Part shown: positions 10,926 through 20,413 of the stretch, in pieces
Layout of the letters: each line of letters opens with the position of its first letter
Numbering within the stretch: the stretch's first letter is position 1
Assembly: GCA_015075725.1 (NCBI GenBank)
Contig: JABTTV010000001.1
Span: 186,001-250,000, forward strand
Origin: Anaerolineales bacterium
GTDB lineage: Bacteria > Chloroflexota > Anaerolineae > Anaerolineales > Villigracilaceae
Reading direction: 5' to 3'
DNA: 64,000 nt
Notes under the pieces: generated by a model
The model's database searches: none
What the model saw: only the letters and a program-made list of their open reading frames with translations
What the model was told of the DNA's origin: nothing
Translations under genes and position numbers: made by a program

Positions 10926-12131
10926 TCATTTTCCAGCTCTGATTTTTTCATAGGCCGCAACGAGCGCTTTTGCCTGGTGTCGCCAGGCAAGGACATCCTC
11001 TACACGCGCCTTGCCCAGTTTTCCCATTTCTTCACGCTGTTCAGTGTTGTCCATGAGCAAGGCAATCTTCCGGGCAAAATCGAGTTCTTCGCCGTTCACT
11101 GCATATAGGGCGGCGTCATGGGCGGAATAACGATGCTCGATAAGATCGAACGCCACGACAGGTTTGCCAAGCGCCATGTACTCCATGACTTTTATGATCG
11201 TGGAATAATGGTTAAAAGGATTCGGTTTTTCAGGCGCAACGCACAAATCCGCCGCGGAAATATATTTGGCAACCTCTTCATGCGGAACATATCCGGTAAA
11301 CATCACAAACTCATCTAGGTTAAGAATAGTGGCCTGTTTTTTGAGGTCTTCCAGCGCATCCCCGCCTCCGGCGATGACGCAGAAAAAGTCGCGGCGATTT
11401 AATTCATATGCCAGCACATGGAGAATGTTCAACAGATGGTTCACGCCGTCCTGATAACCGATGATGCCGAGATAGCCAATGGTCGTTTTTCCCTCCCGGC
11501 GAAGTTCGGGCGGAAACTCCACGCGACGCAATCGCTCCAAGTCTGGTCCGTTGCGAACGATAGTGATGCTGCTTTCCGGGATTTTACTGCGATGCAGTTC
11601 TATGTTCATATAAGATTGATTGGTCGTAATGACATGATCCGCAACGCGGCAGGAAAGCCGCTCCAAAAAGACCAATATTTCGTACACCAGGCGGGCAAAC
11701 CATTTTTCAGCACCAAATCGCAGGCTGAAAACTTCGGGCGATAGATCGTGATGATCATAAACAAACTGCCTCCTGAAAAGCTTGTAGAAAATGGCGATCA
11801 GCACAGCCGTATCCGGCGGATTGGCTGCGTGGATGATGTCAAATCCGCGTCGCGCAAACACATGCAGAGAGACCAGAAACATCGCCAGCAGGGAATAGCC
11901 GTATTCGTAGGCATAACCGATAAATCCACGTCCCTGAAACGGGGGCGGATACGCGAAAATATGAATGCCGTCCATCTCTTCGTGAAATTTTCGCCCGTTC
12001 ATGCCCGGGCAAATGACTGAAACGACATACCCGGCTTCTTGCAACGCCTGCGCCTCCTGACGCACTCGCACGTCCCGCCAGAAGGGATTGTTTTCCACAA
12101 GCATCAAGACCCGTTTGGGTCGGTTTGTCAT
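10926..12131 (-). CDS. Family 4-type glycosyltransferase (1)
   Basis: The start MTNRPKR is chosen over an upstream ATG four codons earlier because GGAGAGG lies at the right distance. The 401-residue protein is a GT-B enzyme: an N-terminal domain (RVLMLVENNPFWRDVRV and VYDHHDLSPEVF), a central strand TTIGYLGIIGYQDGVNHLL, and the sugar-nucleotide E(x7)E region around AADLCVAPEKPNPFN and KVMEYMALGKPVVAFD. It should retain the anomeric configuration and act at the cytoplasmic face on the lipid-linked repeat unit. The donor sugar cannot be predicted. It is one of five such enzymes in the array. Confidence 0.9.
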   Translation of the reverse strand: MTNRPKRVLMLVENNPFWRDVRVRQEAQALQEAGYVVSVICPGMNGRKFHEEMDGIHIFAYPPPFQGRGFIGYAYEYGYSLLAMFLVSLHVFARRGFDIIHAANPPDTAVLIAIFYKLFRRQFVYDHHDLSPEVFSLRFGAEKWFARLVYEILVFLERLSCRVADHVITTNQSYMNIELHRSKIPESSITIVRNGPDLERLRRVEFPPELRREGKTTIGYLGIIGYQDGVNHLLNILHVLAYELNRRDFFCVIAGGGDALEDLKKQATILNLDEFVMFTGYVPHEEVAKYISAADLCVAPEKPNPFNHYSTIIKVMEYMALGKPVVAFDLIEHRYSAHDAALYAVNGEELDFARKIALLMDNTEQREEMGKLGKARVEDVLAWRHQAKALVAAYEKIRAGK

Positions 12132-12146
12132 AATCCTCTCCATCCT

Positions 12147-13541
12147 CTATGAGGGTACTTTTGAAACGATATGCTGCAGCTTGCCGTTCGTGCCAAACGG
12201 AAGTTCGTCCACAATCTCGATCTGATAACGGGTTGCAGAGCCAAGCTCGGCTTTCAGTTCCTCGACAACATGCTTTTCCTCATCGGGACCGAACCCTTCG
12301 CGGGGAAGAATTTTTACAACGACCGACCCCGCCTCTTCCTGTACAAACTGAGCGGCTTTCACAAAAGGCGTGCCAACAAAAGCGCCAACCGGCCGAATTC
12401 GCAAACCGTCTCCCGTAACGATGAAGTCATTGGTCCTGCCGGTAAGTTTTTCAATGATAGGCGTATCCCGGCCGCAGGCACAAGACGCTTCCTGAGACCA
12501 AACCCCCGTGTCGCCGATCCGATAACGAATCAATGGCATGGCGCGGTTGATAAAATTAGTTATCACCAACTCGCCTACTTCGCCCGCTTCTGCAGGAGAG
12601 CCGTCGGCGCGAATAATTTCGATCAAACCCGTTTCCGCGAGAACATGAAGTTTTCCGTGCTGACATTGAAGAATATGCCCGGAGCGTTCCCCGTTGCTGT
12701 AAAAATTATACACCACGCAATTAAAAGCCTGCTCCAGCGCCTTGCGTTGATGGTCAAGCAGGGTTTCGCTATAGGTGAAAACTCCTCGCGACGTGTAAGT
12801 AATGTCGTTTTCGATCATATATTGCGCGACTAGGTTCATAAAGGAAGGAATACCCTTGATCATGACAGGTCTGAAACGAAGCAATTCCCTGACGTAGTGA
12901 GGCAAAGTTGCGGGAGATATATGCTGGAGGGAAAAATACATTTCGTTTTCCGCGGCGTCATAAAGCCAAAAAGGCGGTTTTCGGCGGTCGGGATGGGTCA
13001 GCGGATGCCCGCCAAAGGTGGCGACCCGGTCACCGCGCCGCACTCCAACCCAGCCGTAATGATGCCAGACACAGCCGTAATGCCGCTGGTTGGCCTCTTC
13101 GCTTAGGGTAAAGTCCAAAGACGTTCCTGTCGTTCCGCTTGTGTGGTGGGTAAATACCGATCCTGCAAACACTGTGGAATGGAGTTCTGCATTTTTCGTG
13201 CGAATAACGTCCCTTTCCAGCAAAGGGAGGCTTCTCAGATCGGCAATGGACTGCAAATCATCGTGTCGGAACCCGACTTGATCAAAAAGGGACCGATAGT
13301 ACGGCACATTCTCATACGCATAACGCAGGGTTTCCCTCAAATCTGAAACCTGCCGCTTGTCTCTTTCCACGCGGGATAAGCCTTCGTTTTCCCGCAGCAA
13401 GCGCATTTGATCTTGAAAAGCCTTTCCAAAACGCCGATTACGAACCTTCAATGAATACAACGCGGCAAATATCTCCCGCATAAATTTTGGAAGGCGATAA
13501 TAAAGGTTGAGCAAATTCCGGTTGTTATACGATAAATTCAT
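12147..13541 (-). CDS. PaaK-like adenylate-forming enzyme (1)
   Basis: The 464-residue protein resembles the phenylacetate-CoA ligase / coenzyme F390 synthetase / CapK branch of the ANL superfamily. It has RYAYENVPYYRSLF near residue 70, the P-loop HHTSGTTGTSLDF at about 130, RYRIGDTG and the SCACGRDTPIIEKLTGR region near 370, then a short C-terminal lid ending in NGKLQHI. AGGAGATGAGCC precedes the ATG. Members in capsule and exopolysaccharide loci are common, but their acids and acceptors are mostly unknown. A paralogue lies at 24042-25526. With the ACP at 9592 it may form an acyl-ACP used for glycan decoration. Confidence 0.82.
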   Translation of the reverse strand: MNLSYNNRNLLNLYYRLPKFMREIFAALYSLKVRNRRFGKAFQDQMRLLRENEGLSRVERDKRQVSDLRETLRYAYENVPYYRSLFDQVGFRHDDLQSIADLRSLPLLERDVIRTKNAELHSTVFAGSVFTHHTSGTTGTSLDFTLSEEANQRHYGCVWHHYGWVGVRRGDRVATFGGHPLTHPDRRKPPFWLYDAAENEMYFSLQHISPATLPHYVRELLRFRPVMIKGIPSFMNLVAQYMIENDITYTSRGVFTYSETLLDHQRKALEQAFNCVVYNFYSNGERSGHILQCQHGKLHVLAETGLIEIIRADGSPAEAGEVGELVITNFINRAMPLIRYRIGDTGVWSQEASCACGRDTPIIEKLTGRTNDFIVTGDGLRIRPVGAFVGTPFVKAAQFVQEEAGSVVVKILPREGFGPDEEKHVVEELKAELGSATRYQIEIVDELPFGTNGKLQHIVSKVPS

Positions 13542-13558
13542 GGCTCATCTCCTGATAG

Positions 13559-14725
13559 TCAAACATGTGGGTCAACCGCGGGGTCGCCGCGCAACACCCG
13601 GCTATAGACTCTGTCCATCTGCATCATGGAATCATCCGGCATGAAATCCGCTTTGATCCTCGCCTGGTTGGCAGCCGCCATGACACGCCTCAATGGCTCG
13701 TCGCTAAGCAGGCGATCCAAACTTGAGGCAAGTGCACGAATATCTCCGGGTTCGACGAGAAACCCGTTCTCGCCGTCTTTTACAATTTCGGGAATCGCGC
13801 CCACCGGGGTGGTCACAACAGGCAATCCTAACGACATGGCCTCCAACAAGGAAAAGGGAAGATTTTCGCCATAGGATGGTAAAACATAAATCATGGCGTT
13901 TTGAAACAAGCTCACTTTTTCTTTCCCGGTCACAACGCCTACGAAGGCAACCTTTTTATCAAGCTGTTTGTCACGGCACAGTTCATCAATGCGAAGTTTT
14001 TCGCCCCGGCTTTCCTCTGACCCGGCAAAGACGATACGGGCATCGGGATGCTTCTCGAAAATCCAAGGTGCGGCTTGCAAAATATCGAATACGCCCTTCC
14101 GTTTACCCAAGCTGCCAAGAAAAAGTATATCTTTTTTGCCATTGGCAGCCGCAGATCGTCCCGCCTCCAATGCTTCAGCAAACTGGCGATCCACCGGGTT
14201 CGAGGCGATTTCAATCCGCAAATCGCCGCTTACTTCCGCAAGTAAAAATTGGCGCCATTTTTCAGACAGGGCAACCACAATATCGGACGAGGCAAAGACG
14301 AGCCCAATCCATTTCTTCGTCCACGGCTTGCAAGAAGCGTAATACTTATCGAACATGCCGCCATGCAAATGCGCCACCGTTCCCACACCGAAGATTTTTC
14401 CGAGCAAAATAAAAATTGCAGCCTTCCAAAACGCCAGCCCCGACGTCACCTGTACGTGAATCAAACTCGGCTTCTCTCGCAGGTTAACAACGAGGAATTG
14501 AAAGACCTGCCGTACAAGATAATTTATATTCATCAGCGAGAGACGGTTTTCCAACCCCAAATCCTGCATGGATCTGGTCGTATCCAATCGAAGGATGCGA
14601 TATTTTTCAGCGATGACGGGAGAGGTAGCGAGAATTTCGATAAATGTAGCCACGCCTCCAACCTGACCCAGGCCGGGTCCCACAACCAATACGGTCTCTT
14701 TCGCTGTATGAGCCGTCCGCTTCAC
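13559..14725 (-). CDS. Family 4-type glycosyltransferase (2)
   Basis: The 388-residue protein starts at a GTG that overlaps the upstream deacetylase stop by four bases (GTGA), showing translational coupling. GPGLGQVGGVATF near the N-terminus and IHVQVTSGLAFW are typical of GT-B acceptor domains. ILFLGSLGKRKGVFDIL (about 200) and LPFSLLEAMSLGLPVVTTP with GENGFLVEPGD near 320 form the donor site with its E(x7)E pattern. It probably adds one sugar of the repeat unit at the cytoplasmic membrane face. The sugar is unknown. Confidence 0.9.
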   Translation of the reverse strand: MKRTAHTAKETVLVVGPGLGQVGGVATFIEILATSPVIAEKYRILRLDTTRSMQDLGLENRLSLMNINYLVRQVFQFLVVNLREKPSLIHVQVTSGLAFWKAAIFILLGKIFGVGTVAHLHGGMFDKYYASCKPWTKKWIGLVFASSDIVVALSEKWRQFLLAEVSGDLRIEIASNPVDRQFAEALEAGRSAAANGKKDILFLGSLGKRKGVFDILQAAPWIFEKHPDARIVFAGSEESRGEKLRIDELCRDKQLDKKVAFVGVVTGKEKVSLFQNAMIYVLPSYGENLPFSLLEAMSLGLPVVTTPVGAIPEIVKDGENGFLVEPGDIRALASSLDRLLSDEPLRRVMAAANQARIKADFMPDDSMMQMDRVYSRVLRGDPAVDPHV

Positions 14726-15678
14726 GCCGCACCGCCAGCAGCATAAGCCTTGCGCGCCAAGTCGATCATCGTAATGGATTGCATCGTGCCCTTTTTTATC
14801 TCACCGGCAACTTGGCCGAGAAGGAATCGTAACTTCTCAAAATCCCTGTCCGTTTTGAACTCTTCAGGATGCGCCCAAATGTGAACGATTTTGCCTTCCC
14901 GCGCGGCCCGTTTTACAGCTTGGATCATCGGGCGGATGCGAAGGCTTGCAAGACCGACCGCATCGAGCACCGCCTCCACCCGGCGATTCATGCCAAATAA
15001 CCAGCGTGAGGCGGGAAGGTTGATCAACCCGCTTTCGTCAAGAATAGGATCATATACTAGCGGAGTCCGCGTTTGAAAGATCAAATCGAATACGTTCATG
15101 GCTTTTCGAAGAAGTGTAAAACGCGACCCTTCCGGATGTAATTCATCTCCGCGGTAGCAAATATACCCGGCATCCTTGAAGGATTTCAAGTGCCCCGCCC
15201 GGTTGCGCGGAAATGCCACAGAATATGGCGTAATGTTCTTTCGCGCAGCAAGCCGCTGCCATTCTGAGATCTCCGTTTTTGCCTCTTCTTCAGTCATTAT
15301 GCGCTCATCAAAGACTTTGTGAGTGTAACCGTGAAAGCCGATTTCATGCCTCGCGCCTCGCCCTCGCAGCAGGTCAATGACATCCGCGCCGTACCAAAGT
15401 TGGTTACCGGTATCGTAGATATGTTCGAAACTGGAGTATTTTCCCTTCCATTCCAAGACGGGACAAATTTCGCATTTTTCGCAGGAGGCGTAAAACATAT
15501 GTCCCACCACTGCCCAAGTGGCTGAAATATCGAACTCGTCGAAAATATCCAACAGACGGCGGATGGCTTTGCGTTCCCAAACGCCATCCTCGGAAAATCT
15601 GCCTAAAAGATATTGATCGAAATATCCCCAAGCAAGTTCCGTATCGAGCGAAAAAAGAAAATAACCCTTATTATCCAT
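14722..15678 (-). CDS. Polysaccharide deacetylase family protein (CE4/NodB-like)
   Basis: The start MDNKGYF is used; a longer frame would run into the preceding gene by about 50 bases, while this one overlaps by 8. The 318-residue protein has SLDTELAW near residue 10 (first Asp of the metal/catalytic pair), HEIGFHGYTH near 120 with the two metal-binding histidines, and FPRNRAGHL near 160. These are the NodB-type motifs 1-3. There is no signal peptide, so it probably acts in the cytoplasm on a nucleotide sugar or lipid-linked glycan. Together with the sulfotransferases it would give N-deacetylated, possibly N-sulfated sugars, as in heparan-type polymers; this last step is inference. Confidence 0.82.
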   Translation of the reverse strand: MDNKGYFLFSLDTELAWGYFDQYLLGRFSEDGVWERKAIRRLLDIFDEFDISATWAVVGHMFYASCEKCEICPVLEWKGKYSSFEHIYDTGNQLWYGADVIDLLRGRGARHEIGFHGYTHKVFDERIMTEEEAKTEISEWQRLAARKNITPYSVAFPRNRAGHLKSFKDAGYICYRGDELHPEGSRFTLLRKAMNVFDLIFQTRTPLVYDPILDESGLINLPASRWLFGMNRRVEAVLDAVGLASLRIRPMIQAVKRAAREGKIVHIWAHPEEFKTDRDFEKLRFLLGQVAGEIKKGTMQSITMIDLARKAYAAGGAA

Positions 15679-16867
15679 CTTTAATTCTCTCAAGACTTGT
15701 GATTCCAAGGGCTGTAAGTCCATTCTCCAGTGCCGTTCTCAGCTTACGAGCAGACTCGCTCCATGTCCAAGCAGAAGAGGCAAGAGCAGCGCGTCTGCCC
15801 ATCTCGTTCAACTCGCCTGATTTCTTCCATACCTTGCGAAGAGCCGCTAATAAATTATCCTCGTCCGAGCCTTCCATCCAAATCACATAATCGCCATTGC
15901 CGATGACATCGGTGTGACAGGCGATCCGAGTTGCAAGAATTGGCAATCCAGATGCCATGTATTCAAAAAGTTTGATAGGGCTGCTAACTTGAAATTTTTC
16001 TTCATCCGGGAAGGGAAGCACACCGATATGAGCCCTGCTCAACACGCCGGGAACCTGAGCATGATCCACGCGTGGCAATACACGCACACAACCATTCGTT
16101 TCACTGGCATATTTTTCAAGTTCTTCTTTTTGGTTGCCATCTCCCACCAGAGAAAGAACCATTGACATGCCTTCAGTGTTTGCCTTCACTACAGCACTAC
16201 TCAAGTTCATAAGGTTACGCTCGTAGTTCAATATCCCTACATATATCAATTGGACTGTCTTATCACCATCTGGCCAGGTTCTCGAGGATCGTGCTGGGTG
16301 GAATAATTCTGCGTCCACGCCGGAAGGCCAAACGCCCCAAAGTTTTTCACAAGGAATCCCGACGTATTCCGCCATGCGGGGAGTAATGGCTAGACGGCCA
16401 TCCACCCAAAAATTCACACTTTTTTCTATGAAAGAGTGATAGTTGCGACGGATGGTATCTTTCCATCGTCCGCGAGATGCAGGAGCCATATCCACCGTCC
16501 GGGTATCCATTACGAGGGCAGGCAGATGGCGTTTCTGAAGGCGCAACAATATTGCCAGCGGAAGCATCCAAGGGGCGGACATGGAATGGAAAAGGACAAC
16601 ATCAACTGAATTCAGTCGGCTATAAATGAAAGAAAGGGCACGAATGTGAAAAACAAGCTGACGCAGGAGGTAGATCTCGGGTCTGTGTATACAGTAAAGT
16701 TGAACACCCTTCAACATCTTTGTTTTACCGTCCCCCACGACAATTAGAGTCACTTCCCAACCGGAACGATTCAATTCCCTGCTGGTATCGAGCATTGTTG
16801 CCGAGTCCAGGCTTTTTTCAGGATTGCCGGGCGCCACCCATAACAATTTATGAATTGGGCTGTTCAT
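15671..16867 (-). CDS. Family 4-type glycosyltransferase (3)
   Basis: The start ATG overlaps the upstream stop as TAATG, and GAGG lies eleven bases before it, so MNSPIHK is taken as the N-terminus rather than an in-frame ATG ten codons earlier. The 398-residue protein shows LLWVAPGNPEKSLDSAT at the N-terminus, VQLIYVGILNYERNLMNL at the start of the donor domain, and SSPIKLFEYMASGLPILATR with the expected acidic pair. It contains no membrane helix and should act in the cytoplasm. Its substrate is unknown. Confidence 0.88.
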   Translation of the reverse strand: MNSPIHKLLWVAPGNPEKSLDSATMLDTSRELNRSGWEVTLIVVGDGKTKMLKGVQLYCIHRPEIYLLRQLVFHIRALSFIYSRLNSVDVVLFHSMSAPWMLPLAILLRLQKRHLPALVMDTRTVDMAPASRGRWKDTIRRNYHSFIEKSVNFWVDGRLAITPRMAEYVGIPCEKLWGVWPSGVDAELFHPARSSRTWPDGDKTVQLIYVGILNYERNLMNLSSAVVKANTEGMSMVLSLVGDGNQKEELEKYASETNGCVRVLPRVDHAQVPGVLSRAHIGVLPFPDEEKFQVSSPIKLFEYMASGLPILATRIACHTDVIGNGDYVIWMEGSDEDNLLAALRKVWKKSGELNEMGRRAALASSAWTWSESARKLRTALENGLTALGITSLERIKDG

Positions 16868-18087
16868 TACGCTATTGTCCTCAAGTTTCGATTGCAAGTT
16901 GTATCATAGAGTTGGATGTGTTTTTGCGCGATTAGATCCCAGTCATAACGTTCCACCACCAACTCGCGCGCCCGACGAGTTATCTCCACCCATTGTCGTT
17001 TGTTCTTAAGAAGATTAAGGATATGCTCGGCAAACAATCCAGGTGTGTCCGCAATGAAGAGATGCTCGCCGTTTCTGACGTCAAGCCCCTCGCAGCCGAT
17101 GGCAGTAGTTACCACAGGTCGTCCAAGCGCCATCGCTTCAAGGATTTTGAGGCGCGTACCCCCTCCGGCCCGCAATGGGACAACACAAATGATACTATCT
17201 TTATAATACGGGAGCAGATCATCAACCCGCCCAGTAACATGGACTCCATTTCCGACAAAGCGTGTCACTTCTGAAGTTGGATCTTTGCCTACAATCCAAA
17301 ATTCGATTTTTGGATAATGCCCTTTGATGATCGGATAGATCTTGCGGCAAAAATTTGTTACAGCGTCAATGTTGGGACGATAAGCCATATTCCCGACAAA
17401 AATCAAGCGGTTCGTGGTCTCAGGAAAAGGCAGGGGAGCGTACCGCTGCGTATCCACGCCGTTCGGTAAAACGGTTATTTTCAATCCAGGATTGGACGCC
17501 AACAACAAATCCTTGTCGGATTGGGACATGGTGATGCAATGGGTAAATCGCTGAGCCTGGAAAGGTTCCCAATCACGCATCATGCGGCTGTGAAGCCAGG
17601 TCCGTAATTTTCGAGCACGCCTTGGTTCTACCTGGCTCATCTTCTCGTGCTTGATAAAGTTCACATCGTGAAAGGTCAGAAAGGTCTTTGCGCGAACCGC
17701 CTCGGGCAGATAATCCAGGTAAAAACTCATGTGCGAGTCTTCGATCTGGATGACGTCAAAATCGACACGGGAAATCATATCCAAAATTTTATCCACGAAT
17801 TGCTTCGACTCATAGGCTATCAAGGTGGGCGGAATGCCCTTGAAAAAATAGCGCGCTACCTGTAGCGGATTTGTCAGCGCAGCCTGACGCGAAATGGGAA
17901 CTGTAACAACCTCGCGGCAAATATCACGCAAGTGTTCAATATCGGCTGGATCTTCTTGACCGGTGGTAAACGCGGCAAGCCAAACGTCATGCTCCCCGGC
18001 TATCCGGTAAAGAAGGTTATACACCCGCAATGGAAAGCCGGAATTTGGCGGGTAGGGAAGGTTGTTAGAAATTAGCAAAATGCGCAT
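16867..18087 (-). CDS. Family 4-type glycosyltransferase (4)
   Basis: The 406-residue GT-B enzyme begins MRILLISNNLPYPPNSGFP, with the glycine-rich loop for the acceptor side. NRLIFVGNMAYRPNIDAV marks the start of the donor domain and GGGTRLKILEAMALGRPVVT carries the E(x7)E motif. The N-terminal pattern resembles sugar transferases of exosortase/EpsH-type loci. No strong Shine-Dalgarno is visible. It overlaps the next gene by one base (TAATG). Confidence 0.9.
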   Translation of the reverse strand: MRILLISNNLPYPPNSGFPLRVYNLLYRIAGEHDVWLAAFTTGQEDPADIEHLRDICREVVTVPISRQAALTNPLQVARYFFKGIPPTLIAYESKQFVDKILDMISRVDFDVIQIEDSHMSFYLDYLPEAVRAKTFLTFHDVNFIKHEKMSQVEPRRARKLRTWLHSRMMRDWEPFQAQRFTHCITMSQSDKDLLLASNPGLKITVLPNGVDTQRYAPLPFPETTNRLIFVGNMAYRPNIDAVTNFCRKIYPIIKGHYPKIEFWIVGKDPTSEVTRFVGNGVHVTGRVDDLLPYYKDSIICVVPLRAGGGTRLKILEAMALGRPVVTTAIGCEGLDVRNGEHLFIADTPGLFAEHILNLLKNKRQWVEITRRARELVVERYDWDLIAQKHIQLYDTTCNRNLRTIA

Positions 18088-18125
18088 ATTGGGTTTGTGG
18101 GCAAGCCGTCGAATATGAATTTACA

Positions 18126-19049
18126 TCAGTTCAGCCACATAGAGAGATCTTCGTTTATCAGATCCTGAAGAAGCAAGATATCATCTTTGAAAAACACCGA
18201 TAACTCAGCTCGGAGTTCGGGAGCAAGTTCCGGCGGTTTCGCCAATAGCTGTCGCCGCGTCTGGGCAACGAATCTTTCGCGCAATCCCTTCGGCGCCAAA
18301 AACTTGAGTCCCGAAAGAGCGGGAAAAATCTTTTGGAGAAAAAATCTGCCAGCCTTGCTGCGTGGCAAGCCACCGCCTTCGTTGAAACGGACGTCGAGAT
18401 TTGAGGGAACGAACAAAGAATCGACGTTCAAGAAACCATACAGTTTCCTCACCAAACCCTCCCGGTCGGTGGAAAGGCGGTCGAACAATAACACGCATAT
18501 CTGCGAAGGGTCGAACATGGCATAATATTTCTTCAAAAGTTGATAATACAAACTGCCCGCCACAAAGCGTCGGCGGCTGGTGCCGTCTGAAAGAACTTTA
18601 GTCACTTTGATCGCCTCGGTAAAATCGGTTATTTTTTCATTACCTTGACGGTATTCCATCTGCCATTGAGAGTACGCTCGGTCGACAGGGTGGCGCAGGA
18701 TGGCAATCAACTTGACACCAGGCAAATAATGTTTAATTCGCCCGGGTGCTTCCAAACTAACAAGGTAGGTGGGAGAAACTTCGCCAATGGCAATCTCATC
18801 CCGAGCTCCGGCGAAAAGCCTTTTATAATCTTCGAAATTCGTCACCACACCCTCTGCCCAGCGGCCGCCGCTCATTTTCTTCCCTTCGAAAGCAAAGAAA
18901 CTCGGTTCATTGGCGGGGCACATAAAAACCTGCGGATGTGCTTCCAAATAGTGATACAAGGAATTCGTTCCTGACTTGAACGCTCCGATTACCAAAAAAT
19001 TGGGGAGGATATCTGTTTTCCTGTCGTTCATCCTGTTTTTGTTATCCAT
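18126..19049 (-). CDS. Sulfotransferase, heparan-sulfate-type family
   Basis: The 307-residue protein has NFLVIGAFKSGTNSLYHYL at about residues 17-35, the PAPS 5'-phosphosulfate loop including the catalytic-type Lys, and LIAILRHPVDRAYSQW near 130, which matches the 3'-phosphate site with Arg and Ser. The same arrangement is seen in Golgi heparan-sulfate sulfotransferases and their bacterial relatives. Two possible ATGs lie seven codons apart, each with an AGG or GGAG too close, so the start is not certain. It sits among glycosyltransferase genes, so a glycan acceptor is likely. Confidence 0.88.
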   Translation of the reverse strand: MDNKNRMNDRKTDILPNFLVIGAFKSGTNSLYHYLEAHPQVFMCPANEPSFFAFEGKKMSGGRWAEGVVTNFEDYKRLFAGARDEIAIGEVSPTYLVSLEAPGRIKHYLPGVKLIAILRHPVDRAYSQWQMEYRQGNEKITDFTEAIKVTKVLSDGTSRRRFVAGSLYYQLLKKYYAMFDPSQICVLLFDRLSTDREGLVRKLYGFLNVDSLFVPSNLDVRFNEGGGLPRSKAGRFFLQKIFPALSGLKFLAPKGLRERFVAQTRRQLLAKPPELAPELRAELSVFFKDDILLLQDLINEDLSMWLN

Positions 19050-19060
19050 TTCTCCAAAGT

Positions 19061-20413
19061 TTAGTTTGGCGAAAACATACCAGAAAAAATCCGTGCCAGT
19101 TTCTCTGCAAGTGCCTTGCGATCATATTCCTCGATGCCGGATGGGGAGATCTTTACGGGTTTGCCCTGCTCATATTGGTCGAACATAGTTTGAATCGCGC
19201 GTTCGATTCCATCCACATCGTCCGGAGCAACCGTTACACCCAACTTTCTGGCTTCGAGCAGTTCCTGCCCGGCGCCGTTGCAACTTAGGAGGAGAATAGG
19301 CGCATTCCCTACCGCCCAATATTCATATATCTTTCCGGGGATCAACGTGGCAAAGTCTTCGTAATTCATCGCCATCAAAAGATCCGCCGATTTCATCAGC
19401 CGGAGAACGTCGGCGTGCTTTAGGTGCCCGTGCTCTTTAATCACATTGGCAAGCCCCATTTTCTTTGCCATTTCGCGGTGATTGACCGTAAAATCGCCTG
19501 CAAATTCGAGCGAAATGCGATCTGCCAGCCGCGGTTGTTTCTCTAGTACATGGCATATAGCCTCAAAAAAACCGCGGGGATTTCTTGCCCAAAGCTTCGA
19601 GTCGTTCAATGAACCAGCATGAACGATGCGAAATTTCGGATTCACCGGCGCTTCCATCGCTTGTACAACTTCGAAATCCTTCAAGTCACAGCCGTTTGGA
19701 ATGAAGATAAATTTCTCGGTCGGCTGGGAGGGATAACGCGCGACAAACGCTTTTCGGCTCCATTCCGTTACCAGGATCACCTTATCCGCGAGGCTCACAA
19801 CCCAGCGTTCCATAAGACTTTCGATGGCGCGAATCGGGTACGGTTTCGAGAAATACCAAGGTGTTTCGATCCAATCGTCGCGGAAGTCGAGAACAAGCCG
19901 CTTGCCGGTCAAAACTCGCAGACAGGCGCCGATCAGCGCGTCGGAAAATGGCGGGCATGTGGCAAAGATGAGATCAATCCTGTCTTTTTTAATAATTCTC
20001 CGTCCAGCGCGAACAGCAAACGGAAGCCAGGTCAACTGTCGGTCCGGCAGAAGCGAGCGGAACATCCAGCGGCGTGCACTTCCCAATATTTTAGCGACAA
20101 GCCCGGCAATCCGGTTCCTCTTTCCAAATCTTCTTTCTTTTTCCAAATACTCAACCGACGGTTCGCCGGGATAGGTACGATGAATGGCCACGCCCTCGGG
20201 AATCTCGGAAAGCAGCGCCTCGCTACCCACCCGCCGCAGGGTCTCATATTCTTTATCTTCATCCACAGTTAGAACGGAAGGCAACCACCCCAATGAAGGC
20301 AGGTATTTGATGAATTTCGCAGCGCGTATGGAATAGCCCACTGGAAAGAACGGCGGAAAAGCGCGGCTGATTATCAGAACTTTTTTCATCGCATCTTCAC
20401 GCTGGTTCTGCAT
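19061..20413 (-). CDS. Glycosyltransferase family 4-type (5)
   Basis: The start MQNQRED is chosen because AGGAG lies six bases upstream; it overlaps the heparinase gene by 17 bases. The 450-residue protein has VLIISRAFPPFFPVGYSIR at the N-terminus, LVLDFRDDWIETPW near 170, FRIVHAGSLNDSKLWARNP near 280 and PGKIYEYWAVGNAPILLLS near 360, where a Glu is kept in the donor site. It resembles GT4 members with an unusually long acceptor domain. Its donor is not predictable. Confidence 0.85.
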   Translation of the reverse strand: MQNQREDAMKKVLIISRAFPPFFPVGYSIRAAKFIKYLPSLGWLPSVLTVDEDKEYETLRRVGSEALLSEIPEGVAIHRTYPGEPSVEYLEKERRFGKRNRIAGLVAKILGSARRWMFRSLLPDRQLTWLPFAVRAGRRIIKKDRIDLIFATCPPFSDALIGACLRVLTGKRLVLDFRDDWIETPWYFSKPYPIRAIESLMERWVVSLADKVILVTEWSRKAFVARYPSQPTEKFIFIPNGCDLKDFEVVQAMEAPVNPKFRIVHAGSLNDSKLWARNPRGFFEAICHVLEKQPRLADRISLEFAGDFTVNHREMAKKMGLANVIKEHGHLKHADVLRLMKSADLLMAMNYEDFATLIPGKIYEYWAVGNAPILLLSCNGAGQELLEARKLGVTVAPDDVDGIERAIQTMFDQYEQGKPVKISPSGIEEYDRKALAEKLARIFSGMFSPN

